The notes beneath the pieces were generated by a model. The model had not been told where the DNA came from. It searched no databases and saw only the letters and a program-made list of their open reading frames with translations. Shown here one piece after another: positions 18,943 through 32,092 of a stretch of DNA of 64,000 nucleotides. The position numbers and the translations under genes are program-made. The number at the start of each line of letters is the position of its first letter. Positions within the stretch are counted from its first letter, which is position 1. The stretch lies in the NCBI GenBank assembly GCA_947502765.1, contig CANNBA010000008.1, positions 33,558-97,557 on the forward strand, given 5' to 3'. The stretch comes from BACL11 sp945865535 (GTDB taxonomy: Bacteria; Bacteroidota; Bacteroidia; Flavobacteriales; BACL11).

Positions 18943-20148
18943 TTAGAGTTTAAAATGTTTTTTTGCATCTTCCATTATCTGCTCACCAATTGCCAAACAA
19001 GCAGTTGCGCCTGGAGATGGAGCGTTTAACACATGTATATTGTTTTTATTTTTCACAATTTTAAAATCATCTATTACCTGACCATCACTCCCCAATGCCA
19101 TGGCTCTAACACCACTTCTGCCCTTAATAATATCATTCATCTTCAAAGAGGGCATCATTTTTTGCAATTCTTTCAAAAATAAAGATTTTGAGAACGCCCT
19201 TTTATACTCATTGAGTCCAAATTTCCAATGATTTATGAACAATTTTCGAGTGCCAGAAAAACTTAATGCCTGAAAAGTGTCTTTAATGCTAAAAGCTGTT
19301 TTACTATAACCTTCTCTTTTGAAAGTAAAAACAGCATTAGGTCCGCACTCAATATCGCCATTTGTCATGCGGGTAAAATGAACTCCCAAAAAAGGAAATT
19401 CAGCATTAGGAACAGGATAAATTAAGTTATTTACTTTTGATTTAGCACTCTCTGCAAGAGAATAATAATCCCCCCTAAAACCAATAATTTGTAGATCTAA
19501 TTTCACTTTATCTTTAAGCGCTAATCGATCAGAAAAAAGTCCTCCACAAAAAATAATGTGCTTTGCTTTAAAATTTCCTTTTGATGTTTTTATGAGCGAA
19601 TCATTATAATCCAATACATGACAATTGGTGATAATCTCACTATTGGAATTCATTGATTTCACATTTTCTGCAAATCTATTTGTAACCTCTTTATAATCAA
19701 TTATACCCGCTTGAGGAACCCAAAGTGCTTTTACTCCTTCAACATTTGGCTCAATTTCTTTAAACTCAGCAGGATTTAACAACTTTAGACCTTCTAATCC
19801 ATTTTGCTCTCCATTAATTTTTAACTGCTCAAGTCTTTGAGACTCTTCTGTATTTACTGCAACTACAATCTTGCCACAAATATCAAAATCTATATTGTTT
19901 TTTTGCGCAAATTCAATCAATTGCTTTCTTCCTTTAACACAATTAATTGCTTTAAAACTTCCTGACTTATAATATAATCCTGAATGAATTACTCCTGAAT
20001 TTCTTCCAGTTTGATGAAAGGCCAACTCTTTTTCTTTTTCAAAAACTACAATATTTAAATCTGGAAAATTAGTTTGCAATTGAAAAGCACTAGCAAGACC
20101 TACTATACCTCCTCCTACTATTGCTATGTCAAATTCAGTGTTTTGCAT
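18943..20148 (-). CDS. lhgO: L-2-hydroxyglutarate oxidase
   Basis: This FAD-dependent oxidase of the DAO superfamily oxidises L-2-hydroxyglutarate to 2-oxoglutarate. The dinucleotide-binding motif IAIVGGGIVGLASAFQL is at residues 8-24, followed by the family motif HQTGRNSGVIHSGLYY. Near the C-terminus are GRSGVRAMALGSDG and the FAD-binding APSPGATACLAIG. The frame extends to 20202, but that would run into the upstream gene; MQNTEFDIAIVGGG at 20148 is the natural start, 13 bases after the DUF5777 gene. 401 residues is the usual length. Confidence 0.9.
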   Translation of the reverse strand: MQNTEFDIAIVGGGIVGLASAFQLQTNFPDLNIVVFEKEKELAFHQTGRNSGVIHSGLYYKSGSFKAINCVKGRKQLIEFAQKNNIDFDICGKIVVAVNTEESQRLEQLKINGEQNGLEGLKLLNPAEFKEIEPNVEGVKALWVPQAGIIDYKEVTNRFAENVKSMNSNSEIITNCHVLDYNDSLIKTSKGNFKAKHIIFCGGLFSDRLALKDKVKLDLQIIGFRGDYYSLAESAKSKVNNLIYPVPNAEFPFLGVHFTRMTNGDIECGPNAVFTFKREGYSKTAFSIKDTFQALSFSGTRKLFINHWKFGLNEYKRAFSKSLFLKELQKMMPSLKMNDIIKGRSGVRAMALGSDGQVIDDFKIVKNKNNIHVLNAPSPGATACLAIGEQIMEDAKKHFKL

Positions 20149-20161
20149 CAAACAAAAAAGT

Positions 20162-21016
20162 CTACTTATGAAGTGTAAAGACTCTTGATATATTAAATCC
20201 AAAATAGATATCTCCCTTTAACCATTCTCCAGTAGTTTGGCTAATAAATTCAGGATCAATCATTGCGGAAGAATTACTCAAATGCAACTGAAAAATGTGA
20301 CCCCCAGTTTCAATATCAAATCCTAACGACAAAACATTATTATTTATTTTGTCATTTAATTGATAAAAATACTCTGCATTTAAAGAAATTCGTTTTGTAA
20401 GCTTTTGTCTGCCTCCAATTCCTAATGAATACTTATCATTTGGTTCATCCTTAATTTCAACCAAATTATTATGTACTATAGTTGGAGATAATTGCAACGT
20501 CAAATCACGATTTATTTTTCTTGCAAGTAAGATTTGAATTGTATATGAAAGTTGATCAGTGAATATAAAATCTTTCTGTTGTGCTTGGGCATATTGCCAT
20601 TGCTTAAGATAAATAGCGGAATTTATAACTATTGTAAGAGGGAATCCATCTTTAACTTGTCTCTTTAATCTTATTTTGGAATTTGCATCTACAGTTTTAA
20701 GATAAGAGCTTCTGCCAATACTAACTGCTAACCCATCTTTTATACCGTAATCAAAACTGAGTCGAACCTGGGCATTATCAAGTCCGTAAAAATTATACAA
20801 TCCAGAATTAAGGGTTCCAAACCTATGCTGAATATTAAATTGCAACACCCCTTTTGCTGGCAATTCAACAGATTGTCCATTAACTACTTTTGTTCCTTTA
20901 AACAAATAAGAAACATACATTGGCTCGTTATCCTCTGCTAACATATTCAATAAATCATCCTGGGCATTTGCAAAAAAAGACACTAGCAAAGAACTTATAA
21001 AGACAACTTTTCTCAT
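20162..21016 (-). CDS. DUF5777-type outer-membrane beta-barrel protein
   Basis: The protein has a signal peptide (MRKVVFISSLLVSFFANAQ) and then a beta-rich sequence of alternating hydrophobic residues typical of a small outer-membrane barrel. The conserved start of the mature part (KGTKVVNGQSVELPAKGVLQ) and the following HRFGTLNSGLYNFYGLDNA identify the DUF5777 family. Function is unknown. In Bacteroidota it is often next to YceI and c-type cytochrome genes, as here, which hints at a role around periplasmic electron transfer or lipid handling. Its ATG overlaps the YceI stop (ATGA), so the two are translationally coupled. Confidence 0.8.
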   Translation of the reverse strand: MRKVVFISSLLVSFFANAQDDLLNMLAEDNEPMYVSYLFKGTKVVNGQSVELPAKGVLQFNIQHRFGTLNSGLYNFYGLDNAQVRLSFDYGIKDGLAVSIGRSSYLKTVDANSKIRLKRQVKDGFPLTIVINSAIYLKQWQYAQAQQKDFIFTDQLSYTIQILLARKINRDLTLQLSPTIVHNNLVEIKDEPNDKYSLGIGGRQKLTKRISLNAEYFYQLNDKINNNVLSLGFDIETGGHIFQLHLSNSSAMIDPEFISQTTGEWLKGDIYFGFNISRVFTLHK

Positions 21017-21534
21017 TTGGTTTCTTTTAGTTCAATAGTAACTTTTATAGCTATTTCTTCAGCAATTTTATACATCACTATTGTAGGAATTTTAATATTG
21101 TAATCTTCTAACTTTACTGCAAATTCTGCTGAGATAACAACTGATTTTTTATTTTGAATCATAAGCCCCTCAACCTTAATTTTTTTGGTTTTTCCGTGTA
21201 TTGTTAAATCCCCTTGAACAGTTGCTTTTCCATTTTTATTCTGTATTACCTTACCTGAAAAAGTAGATTTCGGATAAATATCTGATTCTAAATAATTCTC
21301 ATTAAAATGTTCTTGCATTAAAGCTTTTGGAAAGATAAAATCACTTATTTTCAATTGAAAAACCAGATCAGAAGTACTCATATCAAATACTGCTGATACT
21401 TTTTTATTTACGGCAGAAATATCTTCAATAGGGGTTTTTGAAAAAAAAGAAATTTCTCCATTTTTACTCATGAATTTTTGAGCATAAAGCTGAGTGCTAA
21501 AAAGTAACAATATGATAATAAGTAGTCTATTCAC
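21013..21534 (-). CDS. YceI family periplasmic protein
   Basis: YceI proteins are lipocalin-like and bind isoprenoid-type lipids in the periplasm. A signal peptide (VNRLLIIILLLFSTQLYAQ) leads into KFMSKNGEISFFSKTPIEDI, and the family features SDIYPKSTFSGKV and GDLTIHGKTKKI follow. I chose GTG 21534, which gives a normal signal peptide and an 8-base overlap with the upstream cytochrome gene; an ATG at 21561 would add 9 residues and overlap more. It stops with TGA overlapping the next ATG, which also shows that TGA is an ordinary stop codon in this genome. Confidence 0.85.
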   Translation of the reverse strand: MNRLLIIILLLFSTQLYAQKFMSKNGEISFFSKTPIEDISAVNKKVSAVFDMSTSDLVFQLKISDFIFPKALMQEHFNENYLESDIYPKSTFSGKVIQNKNGKATVQGDLTIHGKTKKIKVEGLMIQNKKSVVISAEFAVKLEDYNIKIPTIVMYKIAEEIAIKVTIELKETK

Positions 21535-21847
21535 AATCAATCCAATTTGTAATGATCTCAATATCTTCTTCGCTTAACTTTTGTCCTCCTTTAGGCATAA
21601 AGCCAACATCATTCACATCACGCTGTATTCTATCAATCAAATCAGTATTTAATATAGATATCCTAAACTCAGCATAATTAGAAAAATCACCATTAGGACT
21701 ACCATCAGAATGACAAGCTAAACAATTAGCTTCAATTATTGGTTGGACTAAATCATAAAAGATTTGTTCATCCGGTTCACAAACAGGAACTAATTCATTG
21801 TAAGTACATGAGCAAACTAATAAAAGTAAAAACAAACTATACTTCAT
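21527..21847 (-). CDS. Small c-type cytochrome lipoprotein
   Basis: The 106-residue protein has a lipoprotein-like signal (MKYSLFLLLLVCSCTY, likely acylated Cys at 14). A single haem c site CLACH follows at about residues 42-46 in ANCLACHSDGSPNGDF, and the distal Met is probably in GFMPKGGQKLSEEDI. It is therefore a periplasm-facing mono-haem electron carrier or a domain of planctomycete-type cytochrome. It is the head of a run with YceI and DUF5777 genes. The first codons overlap the end of the MFS gene by about 11 bases. Confidence 0.82.
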   Translation of the reverse strand: MKYSLFLLLLVCSCTYNELVPVCEPDEQIFYDLVQPIIEANCLACHSDGSPNGDFSNYAEFRISILNTDLIDRIQRDVNDVGFMPKGGQKLSEEDIEIITNWIDCE

Positions 21848-23093
21848 CTTGCAAATATAACAAGTTAAACTGTATCCTACTAAATAAAAAGCCTCCTAAA
21901 ATAAAAAGAGCAATTACAACCCAAAGTGCCATTTGTTGATTATATATTGATGTAATAATTCCAAAAAGTAGTGGTCCAATAAATGATGTTGCTTTTCCAG
22001 TTAGAGCAAAAAATCCAAAAAATTCATTATTTTTTTCTTTGGGAGTAAGCTGTGCCATTAATGATCTGCTGCACGATTGATTGGGTCCAACCATTAAACC
22101 AATCAAAATTCCTGCTACCCAAAATAATTCTTTAGGGTAATTCGTTTCTGGTGCATAAATAGCAATTAAAGTAGCAAATATTAATACCAGCAAAGTTAAG
22201 TTAATTACCTTCTTAGCTCCTATTTTATCTTCAATATATCCAAACAAAAAAGCTCCCAATCCTGCTGCAATATTTAATGCAATTCCCAATTGCATAACCT
22301 CATTAAAACTGAAATCAAGTGTGCCAACAGCATAGATGCCTCCAAGAGCAAAAATGGTAACTAAACCATCATTGTAAAATAAACGAGCAATCAAAAAACG
22401 ACTAATATTTTTATACTTTGATATAGATTTAAAAGTAGTTTGAATTGCGGAAAATGAACTCAAAATATGATGTTTGTTAAATCTTTCTTTTTTTCTATCT
22501 TTAATAAATAAGAAAGTTGGAATACTGAATATCAAAAACCAAATTCCAACCAATATATTTATTTTCCGAATACCAAGCACATCCAAATCAGGAAACAAAA
22601 ACAAAGACAAAAACAAAGCCATTAAACCACCAACAAAACCTAATCCCCAAGCAAAACCAGAAATACTTCCACTATTACTTTTATCAGACAAGTAAGGCAA
22701 ATAGGAATCACAAAAGACTGAACCCATTTCAAAAGCAATATTTGCAATTATAAAAAATGTAAGCGCCATTAAAACATCTCCTGACTCTGGGAAATAGAGT
22801 AACATTGAAAAAGCAGCACAAAGCCAAGTAAACAAAATAAGAAAGAATTTCCTATAACCGCCACTATCAGCAATGGCTCCCAAAATAGGCGATAAAACTG
22901 CAACTACAATAGAAGAAATCGCAATTGCATTAGCCCACATTGTAGTGCCAATTTGTTCATCAGGTGCAATTACTTTTACAAAAAAAGCACTATAAATGAA
23001 AGTTACAATGATTGTAGTAAAAGGCGAATTTGCAAAATCATACAAGGACCAAGCAAAAACCTCCTTTCTATTTTTAAGTTTTAATAAATTCAT
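21837..23093 (-). CDS. MFS transporter of the UMF1/Atg22-like family
   Basis: The protein has about twelve transmembrane segments. The N-terminal motif EVFAWSLYDFANSPFTTII is characteristic of UMF1-type transporters, and a charged central loop (KDRKKERFNKHH) splits two six-helix halves. Possible substrates are small metabolites; Atg22 relatives export amino acids. The frame starts at 23111, but M at 23093 is equally good and I used it. It overlaps the downstream cytochrome c gene by 11 bases. Confidence 0.85.
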   Translation of the reverse strand: MNLLKLKNRKEVFAWSLYDFANSPFTTIIVTFIYSAFFVKVIAPDEQIGTTMWANAIAISSIVVAVLSPILGAIADSGGYRKFFLILFTWLCAAFSMLLYFPESGDVLMALTFFIIANIAFEMGSVFCDSYLPYLSDKSNSGSISGFAWGLGFVGGLMALFLSLFLFPDLDVLGIRKINILVGIWFLIFSIPTFLFIKDRKKERFNKHHILSSFSAIQTTFKSISKYKNISRFLIARLFYNDGLVTIFALGGIYAVGTLDFSFNEVMQLGIALNIAAGLGAFLFGYIEDKIGAKKVINLTLLVLIFATLIAIYAPETNYPKELFWVAGILIGLMVGPNQSCSRSLMAQLTPKEKNNEFFGFFALTGKATSFIGPLLFGIITSIYNQQMALWVVIALFILGGFLFSRIQFNLLYLQDEV

Positions 23094-23191
23094 GAAAATC
23101 TGAGTAGTCAATATTACGCATTTTAATTCAAATATCTAATGAAGTGTTCCTCTTAAAAAAAGATATATTTGCATGCTTAAAAAAATAAAAT

Positions 23192-23662
23192 ATGAACTTA
23201 CAAAGAATATTAAATGTAGCTGGAAAACCAGGTCTTTTCAAAGTAGTTTCAAAAGGCAAAAGCACGGTAATCGTAGAATCATTAATTGATGGAAAAAGAG
23301 GTCCAGTCCACTCTAATTCTCAAGCAAATATGCTAGACGAAATTGGCATCTACACTTATGAAGACACAAAACCATTAGCAGAAATTTTTGATGATATTGC
23401 AAAAAAAGAAAACGGGAAACAAGCTATTTCACACAAATCTCCTGAAACTGAATTAACCAATTATTTTAGAGAAATTCTTGCAAATTATGATGAAGAAAGA
23501 GTTTACATTTCTGACATCAAAAAAGTAATTCAATGGTATAACGCTATGCAAAATGCTGGTTTAATTGAATTACCAAAAATTGAATTGTCAAAAGAAGAAA
23601 AGAAAATAGCTAAGAAAACTTCTAAAAAACAGCTCCAAAAAAGAAATAGTAATGAAATATAG
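23192..23662 (+). CDS. DUF5606 domain protein
   Basis: The first 60 residues match the Bacteroidota-specific DUF5606 pattern: MNLQRILNVAGKPGLFKVVS, then STVIVESLIDGKRGPVHSNS and the IYTYEDTKPL segment. The tail is Lys-rich. Function is unknown; the protein is soluble. A -7 box TATATTTG at 23164-23171 lies 20 bases upstream. It overlaps the pepF start by 11 bases, so they form an operon. The pairing hints at a cytoplasmic housekeeping function. Confidence 0.85.
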   Translation: MNLQRILNVAGKPGLFKVVSKGKSTVIVESLIDGKRGPVHSNSQANMLDEIGIYTYEDTKPLAEIFDDIAKKENGKQAISHKSPETELTNYFREILANYDEERVYISDIKKVIQWYNAMQNAGLIELPKIELSKEEKKIAKKTSKKQLQKRNSNEI

Positions 23663-25340
23663 CCAATATCCATACAAAAGAATAGATTTAAAACAATTTC
23701 AAAAAGATGTTGAAGTGATGATCAATGATTTCAAATCTGCTCAATCTGCTGAAAAACAAATTCAAATTATTCAAAGCTATCAAAAAGTACAAAAAGAAAC
23801 TCAAACCTATCGTAGTATCGCAAATTTAAATTTTGCTAAAAATACAAAAGATAGCAAAGCCGTTGAAGAAAATAAGTTTTATGATGAGATTAGTCCAGAA
23901 ATTGCAGCAATTGACAATCAATTTACCCAAGCAATTAATGATTCTAAATTTAAAGAAGAATTATTAAAAAAATTCGGCAACCACTTTTTTAATTTAATAG
24001 AAATGGAACTTAAGTCATTTGATCCTAAGCTAGTTGAGTTAATGAAAAAAGAAAACGAAATTTCAAATGAATACAGAACATTGCTTGCTGGAGCTGAAAT
24101 AGAATATAAAGGAAATAAATTAAATCTTGCTGGACTATCTCCATATATGCAAGACACAAACAGAGAAACAAGAAAAGAAGCATACCAGTTAATGGATAAT
24201 TTCTTTTTAGAGCATGAAGAAAAATTAGATACTATTTTTGATAAATTAGTTAAGGTAAGACATCAAAAAGCCCAAGTTTTAAATTTTGATAATTTCATTC
24301 CTTTAGGCTATCTAAATATGAATAGATCAGATTATGGAGCGCAAGAGGTTTCAGAATATCGAAAGCAAATTGTAACTCATATTGTTCCTCTTGTTAAGAA
24401 AATAAATGATAAAAGAAAAGAGATCTTGGGCTATGACGAGCTATTTATTTATGACACGCTATATTTCAAAGAAGGAAATCCTAAACCAAAAGGAGGACTT
24501 GAATTTCAAGTTGAACAAGCTAAAAAAATGTATACGGAACTTTCAAAAGAGACAAAAGACTTTTTTGACATGATGGTTGATGAGGAATTGATGGATCTAG
24601 AAAATAGAGCTGGAAAATCTGGTGGTGGATTCTGCACATCTTTTCCTTCATTAGAAAGACCGTATATTTTTGCAAATTTTAATGGGACTGATCATGATGT
24701 TACCGTTTTAACACATGAGACTGGACATGCTTTTCAAGGCTACCAAAGTAGAAAACAACCTATAAATAGATATTTATGGCCAACTTATGAAGCCTGTGAA
24801 ATTCACTCTATGAGTATGGAATTTTTAACTTGGGATTGGATGCATTTATTTTTTAAAGAAGATACTGATAAATTTTTATTTAAACATCTAGCTGGATCAT
24901 TAGCTTTTTTACCCTATGGTGCACTTGTTGATCACTTTCAACATTGGGTTTATGAAAATCCCCAAGCAACTCCAAAAGAAAGAAAACAACAATGGCTTGA
25001 ACTAGAAAATATTTATCAGCCAAACAAAAACTATGACAACTTAGACTTTCTTAAAAATGGTGGTTTTTGGCAAAAGCAAGCCCACATCTATGAAATGCCA
25101 TTTTATTATATTGACTATACTCTAGCTCAAATATGCGCATTTCAATTTTGGATTAGAATGCAAGAAGATAAAGAGTCCGCTTGGAATGATTATTTAAAAC
25201 TATGTAAAGTTGGAGGTTCAATGTCATTTCTAGACCTTGTTAAGTACGCTAATATTAAATCTCCCTTTGATCCAAAGGTATTTGAAGAGGTCGCAAATAA
25301 AATCAATCATTGGCTTACTGAAAATAGCCTACAAAATTAG
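23652..25340 (+). CDS. pepF: M3 family oligoendopeptidase
   Basis: This is a cytoplasmic zinc oligopeptidase. The zinc motif HExxH is HETGH at about residue 355 in VLTHETGHAFQGY, with the third ligand Glu in EACEIHSMSMEF about 27 residues later, as in thimet-type M3 peptidases. FCTSFPSLERPYIFANFNGT is the conserved strand before the active site. Length 562 aa is normal for the short Bacteroidota type. It starts inside the last codons of the DUF5606 gene. Confidence 0.93.
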   Translation: MKYSQYPYKRIDLKQFQKDVEVMINDFKSAQSAEKQIQIIQSYQKVQKETQTYRSIANLNFAKNTKDSKAVEENKFYDEISPEIAAIDNQFTQAINDSKFKEELLKKFGNHFFNLIEMELKSFDPKLVELMKKENEISNEYRTLLAGAEIEYKGNKLNLAGLSPYMQDTNRETRKEAYQLMDNFFLEHEEKLDTIFDKLVKVRHQKAQVLNFDNFIPLGYLNMNRSDYGAQEVSEYRKQIVTHIVPLVKKINDKRKEILGYDELFIYDTLYFKEGNPKPKGGLEFQVEQAKKMYTELSKETKDFFDMMVDEELMDLENRAGKSGGGFCTSFPSLERPYIFANFNGTDHDVTVLTHETGHAFQGYQSRKQPINRYLWPTYEACEIHSMSMEFLTWDWMHLFFKEDTDKFLFKHLAGSLAFLPYGALVDHFQHWVYENPQATPKERKQQWLELENIYQPNKNYDNLDFLKNGGFWQKQAHIYEMPFYYIDYTLAQICAFQFWIRMQEDKESAWNDYLKLCKVGGSMSFLDLVKYANIKSPFDPKVFEEVANKINHWLTENSLQN

Positions 25341-25399
25341 CTAAAAGAGGAAAAAGAATCATACTAATCCTCTCATCCTTAATTTTTTATGCAAAAATA

Positions 25400-25437
25400 A
25401 AAAAAAGTCCTAACTCTTTCGAATTAGGACTTTTTTC
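25400..25437. terminator. Bidirectional terminator between pepF and the rRNA operon
   Basis: The inverted repeat AAAAGTCCTAA / TTAGGACTTTT has a T run on both strands. It sits between the pepF stop (plus strand) and the 5S gene (minus strand) and can end both transcripts. Confidence 0.85.
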
Positions 25438-25441
25438 TATA

Positions 25442-25554
25442 GGGTGGCAACTACCTACTCTTCCAGATTTCACTCTAGTACCATCGGCACAACTAGGCTT
25501 AACTTCTCTGTTCGAAATGGGAAGAGGTGGACCCTAGCGTTATAGTCACCATAA
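25442..25554 (-). rRNA. rrf: 5S ribosomal RNA
   Basis: About 112 bases that read, on the minus strand, TGGTGACTATAACGCTAGGG at the 5' side, then the conserved CGAACAGAGAAGTTAAGCCT core, and end in GTAGGTAGTTGCCACCC. It closes the rRNA operon just before the terminator. Ends are approximate. Confidence 0.92.
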
Positions 25555-25591
25555 TATTTTTAAGTATTATGACAAAAATCGTAATGAATAT

Positions 25592-28490
<2,899 letters not shown>

Positions 28491-28533
28491 TTAAGTATAT
28501 ATATTCATTACAATATGTCAAAGAACTTTGATG

Positions 28534-28607
28534 TGGAGAATATCGGAGTCGAACCGATGACCTCCTGCGTGCAAGGCAGGCGCTCTAGCCAGCTGAGCTA
28601 ATCCCCC
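28534..28607 (-). tRNA. tRNA-Ala(TGC)
   Basis: The 74-base cloverleaf has the anticodon TGC in the loop TTGCACG flanked by CCTGC / GCAGG. The acceptor GGGGGAT pairs with ATTCTCC, and the T arm is ATCGG TTCGACT CCGAT. CCA is not encoded. It lies in the 16S-23S spacer after tRNA-Ile, the usual order. Confidence 0.95.
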
Positions 28608-28616
28608 CTATTAAAG

Positions 28617-28690
28617 TAGTCCCGGGCAGACTCGAACTGCCGACCTCTACATTATCAGTGTAGCGCTCTAACCAGCTGAGCTACGAGACT
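28617..28690 (-). tRNA. tRNA-Ile(GAT)
   Basis: The 74-base cloverleaf has the anticodon GAT in the loop CTGATAA between CTACA and TGTAG. The acceptor AGTCTCG pairs with CGGGACT with one wobble. CCA is not encoded. It is the first tRNA in the 16S-23S spacer, 9 bases from tRNA-Ala. Confidence 0.95.
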
Positions 28691-28736
28691 GAAAAAGGGA
28701 AAAAAGAAGATAGAATTAATACAAACAATACTCAAA

Positions 28737-30258
<1,522 letters not shown>

Positions 30259-30339
30259 ATAAAAAATTTGTAATTGACTGTAATTGGATGTAATTAATTC
30301 TATCTTCAATATATCAATGAACTTCTTTAAAAAGGGCTG

Positions 30340-30369
30340 CAAAAATAATAGATAAATATTAATAGCAAA
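30340..30369 (-). promoter_or_regulatory. rRNA promoter P1 (proximal)
   Basis: On the minus strand TTTG (30369-30366), an 18-base AT-rich spacer and TATTTTTG (30347-30340) match the Bacteroidota -33/-7 promoter. The -7 box is followed directly by CAGCCC. Transcription would begin about 70-80 bases before mature 16S. Confidence 0.75.
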
Positions 30370-30434
30370 CAATTTTTATAACTTTTTTTGTTCTTACCAA
30401 TAAAACAAGTTTGATTTCCCTCAAAAAGCGGCTG

Positions 30435-30467
30435 CAAATATATACTCTTTTACTACCCTAACACAAA
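30435..30467 (-). promoter_or_regulatory. rRNA promoter P2 (distal)
   Basis: A second copy of the same arrangement lies about 95 bases upstream: TTTG at 30467-30464, a 21-base spacer and TATATTTG at 30442-30435, again followed by CAGCC. The initial sequence TTTGCAGCC is thus shared by P1, P2 and the rpsF promoter. Confidence 0.65.
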
Positions 30468-30761
30468 AAAAAGGAGAAATTAATAACTAGTCAAGTGAAA
30501 GTAAAAAGCAATCTAAAACATGTTAAAAAACAAATGATTACAAAAAAATAAGTTTGATAAGAAATTATAATCCTATTCAAAAATACACAAAAAAACTCTT
30601 ATCAATTATAAAAAACCTCTTTTTTGAAAAATAAAATCTTCTTTTTTAACGATAAAAGATAAAATTGCTGTCAACAAACAAATACCATCCAAAAAACCCT
30701 TATATATAATATGTAAATTATAGAGGAAATAATATCTTTACATCCTCAAAAAAACAAAAAG
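30468..30761. other. AT-rich intergenic region between rRNA promoters and purE
   Basis: This stretch holds no credible coding frame. It is very AT-rich with several A and T runs. It probably carries upstream activating sequence for the rRNA promoters and the purE promoter; a weak -7-like TATCTTTA lies near 30731, about 30 bases before purE. I see no hairpin or RNA element. Confidence 0.5.
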
Positions 30762-31274
30762 ATGAAAGCAGTAGTAAGTATTATAATGGGAAGCGCCTCT
30801 GATATGCCAATAATGAAAAATGCAGCTGAATTTTTAAATAGCATGGAAATCCCATTCGAAATAAATGCTTTATCAGCACACAGAACTCCAGAAATGGTAG
30901 AGGATTTTGCAACAAATGCAAGAGCAAACGGAATAAAAGTTATTATTGCTGGAGCTGGAGGAGCAGCACATCTACCAGGGGTAGTAGCAGCATTTACTAC
31001 AATTCCTGTAATTGGTGTTCCTTGTCGGTCGTCCATTTCAATTGATGGATGGGATTCAATACTTTCTATTTTACAGATGCCTCCTGGAATACCTGTTGCT
31101 ACTGTTGGTTTAGATGGAGCCCTGAATGCCGGAATTTTGGCAGCACAAATACTAGCAACTGACAATGAAGATATTCATTCAAAAGTTCATTCTTATAAAG
31201 AAAACTTAAAACAAAAAATTGTAAAAGCCAATAAGGATTTGGCTAGTCATGAATATCATTTCAGAGTACAATAA
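30762..31274 (+). CDS. purE: N5-carboxyaminoimidazole ribonucleotide mutase
   Basis: PurE (class I) converts N5-CAIR to CAIR in purine synthesis. The active-site motifs are intact: IIMGSASDMPIMKNA at the start, ALSAHRTPEMV near residue 38-48, and GAGGAAHLPGVVA at about 66-78. The C-terminal CxSSI/GWDSILSILQMPPGIPV is also typical. Length is 170 aa. It overlaps the start region of the next long frame only if the early ATG of that frame is used. Confidence 0.95.
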   Translation: MKAVVSIIMGSASDMPIMKNAAEFLNSMEIPFEINALSAHRTPEMVEDFATNARANGIKVIIAGAGGAAHLPGVVAAFTTIPVIGVPCRSSISIDGWDSILSILQMPPGIPVATVGLDGALNAGILAAQILATDNEDIHSKVHSYKENLKQKIVKANKDLASHEYHFRVQ

Positions 31275-31296
31275 ATTTACTATTTTAGGGCCTCCA

Positions 31297-32091
31297 ATGA
31301 GAGCCTATTTTTTTACCCTATTATTTAGTTTATTCTGCCTAATTAGTTTTAGTCAGCCTTATGATGCAAAAAGCAATTCTTTAGCTGGAATAGGCTTAAC
31401 TGAAAATTCTGTTTGGAGCAATTTTACCAATCAAGCGGGTCTTGCTGACATTAATAAATTTACTATTGGAGCTGGTACAGAAAATTCTTTTGGAATAAAA
31501 GAACTCAGCACCCATACTGCTGTTTTTGCTCTACCAGTAAATGGCGGTGTTTTTGGATTAAATGTTACTTATACAGGATTTGAACTGTATAATGAAAGTA
31601 AGATTGGTTTGGCTTTTTCAAAAAAACTAAGTGATAATTTTAATCTTGGAATTCAAGTTGATTATTTAGGTGTTTATGTTGATGAAGGAAGTAACAATCA
31701 TAATAATTTCACTTTTGAGATAGGAGCGCAAAAAAGGTTAATGCGAAATCTTACTCTTGGCGCCCATATCTTTAATCCTATAGAGGTCAAACTGAATGAA
31801 AAAGAAAATATCCCATCCATTTTTAAATTGGGACTGCGCTATGATGCCAACCAAAAAGTTGCTGTATTTACTGAAGGAGAACTAGAAAGTAATCAAGATG
31901 CAAAACTCAAAATAGGGCTTGAATACAAAATCATTAAGCAAATGCAATTGAGAACTGGATTCAGCACAAATCCTTCTCAAAACACTTTTGGAATTGGTTA
32001 TACGCTAAATAATATACAATTTGATATTGCCGTAAAAAGACACCAAATACTAGGTTATTCTCCTCAATTTTCAGTAAGTAGTTCTTTTTAG
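31297..32091 (+). CDS. Outer-membrane beta-barrel protein (PorV/PorQ-like)
   Basis: A signal peptide (MRAYFFTLLFSLFCLISFSQ) starts at 31297; a longer frame to 31249 overlaps purE and would hide this signal, so I rejected it. The mature protein starts with a segment NSLAGIGLTENSVWSNFTNQ that resembles the PorV/PorQ-type barrels (FadL-like fold with an early AG..A motif), and the rest is alternating beta-strands. It ends 1 base before the next gene, which encodes a second outer-membrane protein, so the two are coupled. Function is unknown; association with surface assembly or DNA/peptide handling is only a guess. Confidence 0.72.
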   Translation: MRAYFFTLLFSLFCLISFSQPYDAKSNSLAGIGLTENSVWSNFTNQAGLADINKFTIGAGTENSFGIKELSTHTAVFALPVNGGVFGLNVTYTGFELYNESKIGLAFSKKLSDNFNLGIQVDYLGVYVDEGSNNHNNFTFEIGAQKRLMRNLTLGAHIFNPIEVKLNEKENIPSIFKLGLRYDANQKVAVFTEGELESNQDAKLKIGLEYKIIKQMQLRTGFSTNPSQNTFGIGYTLNNIQFDIAVKRHQILGYSPQFSVSSSF

Positions 32092-32092
32092 C

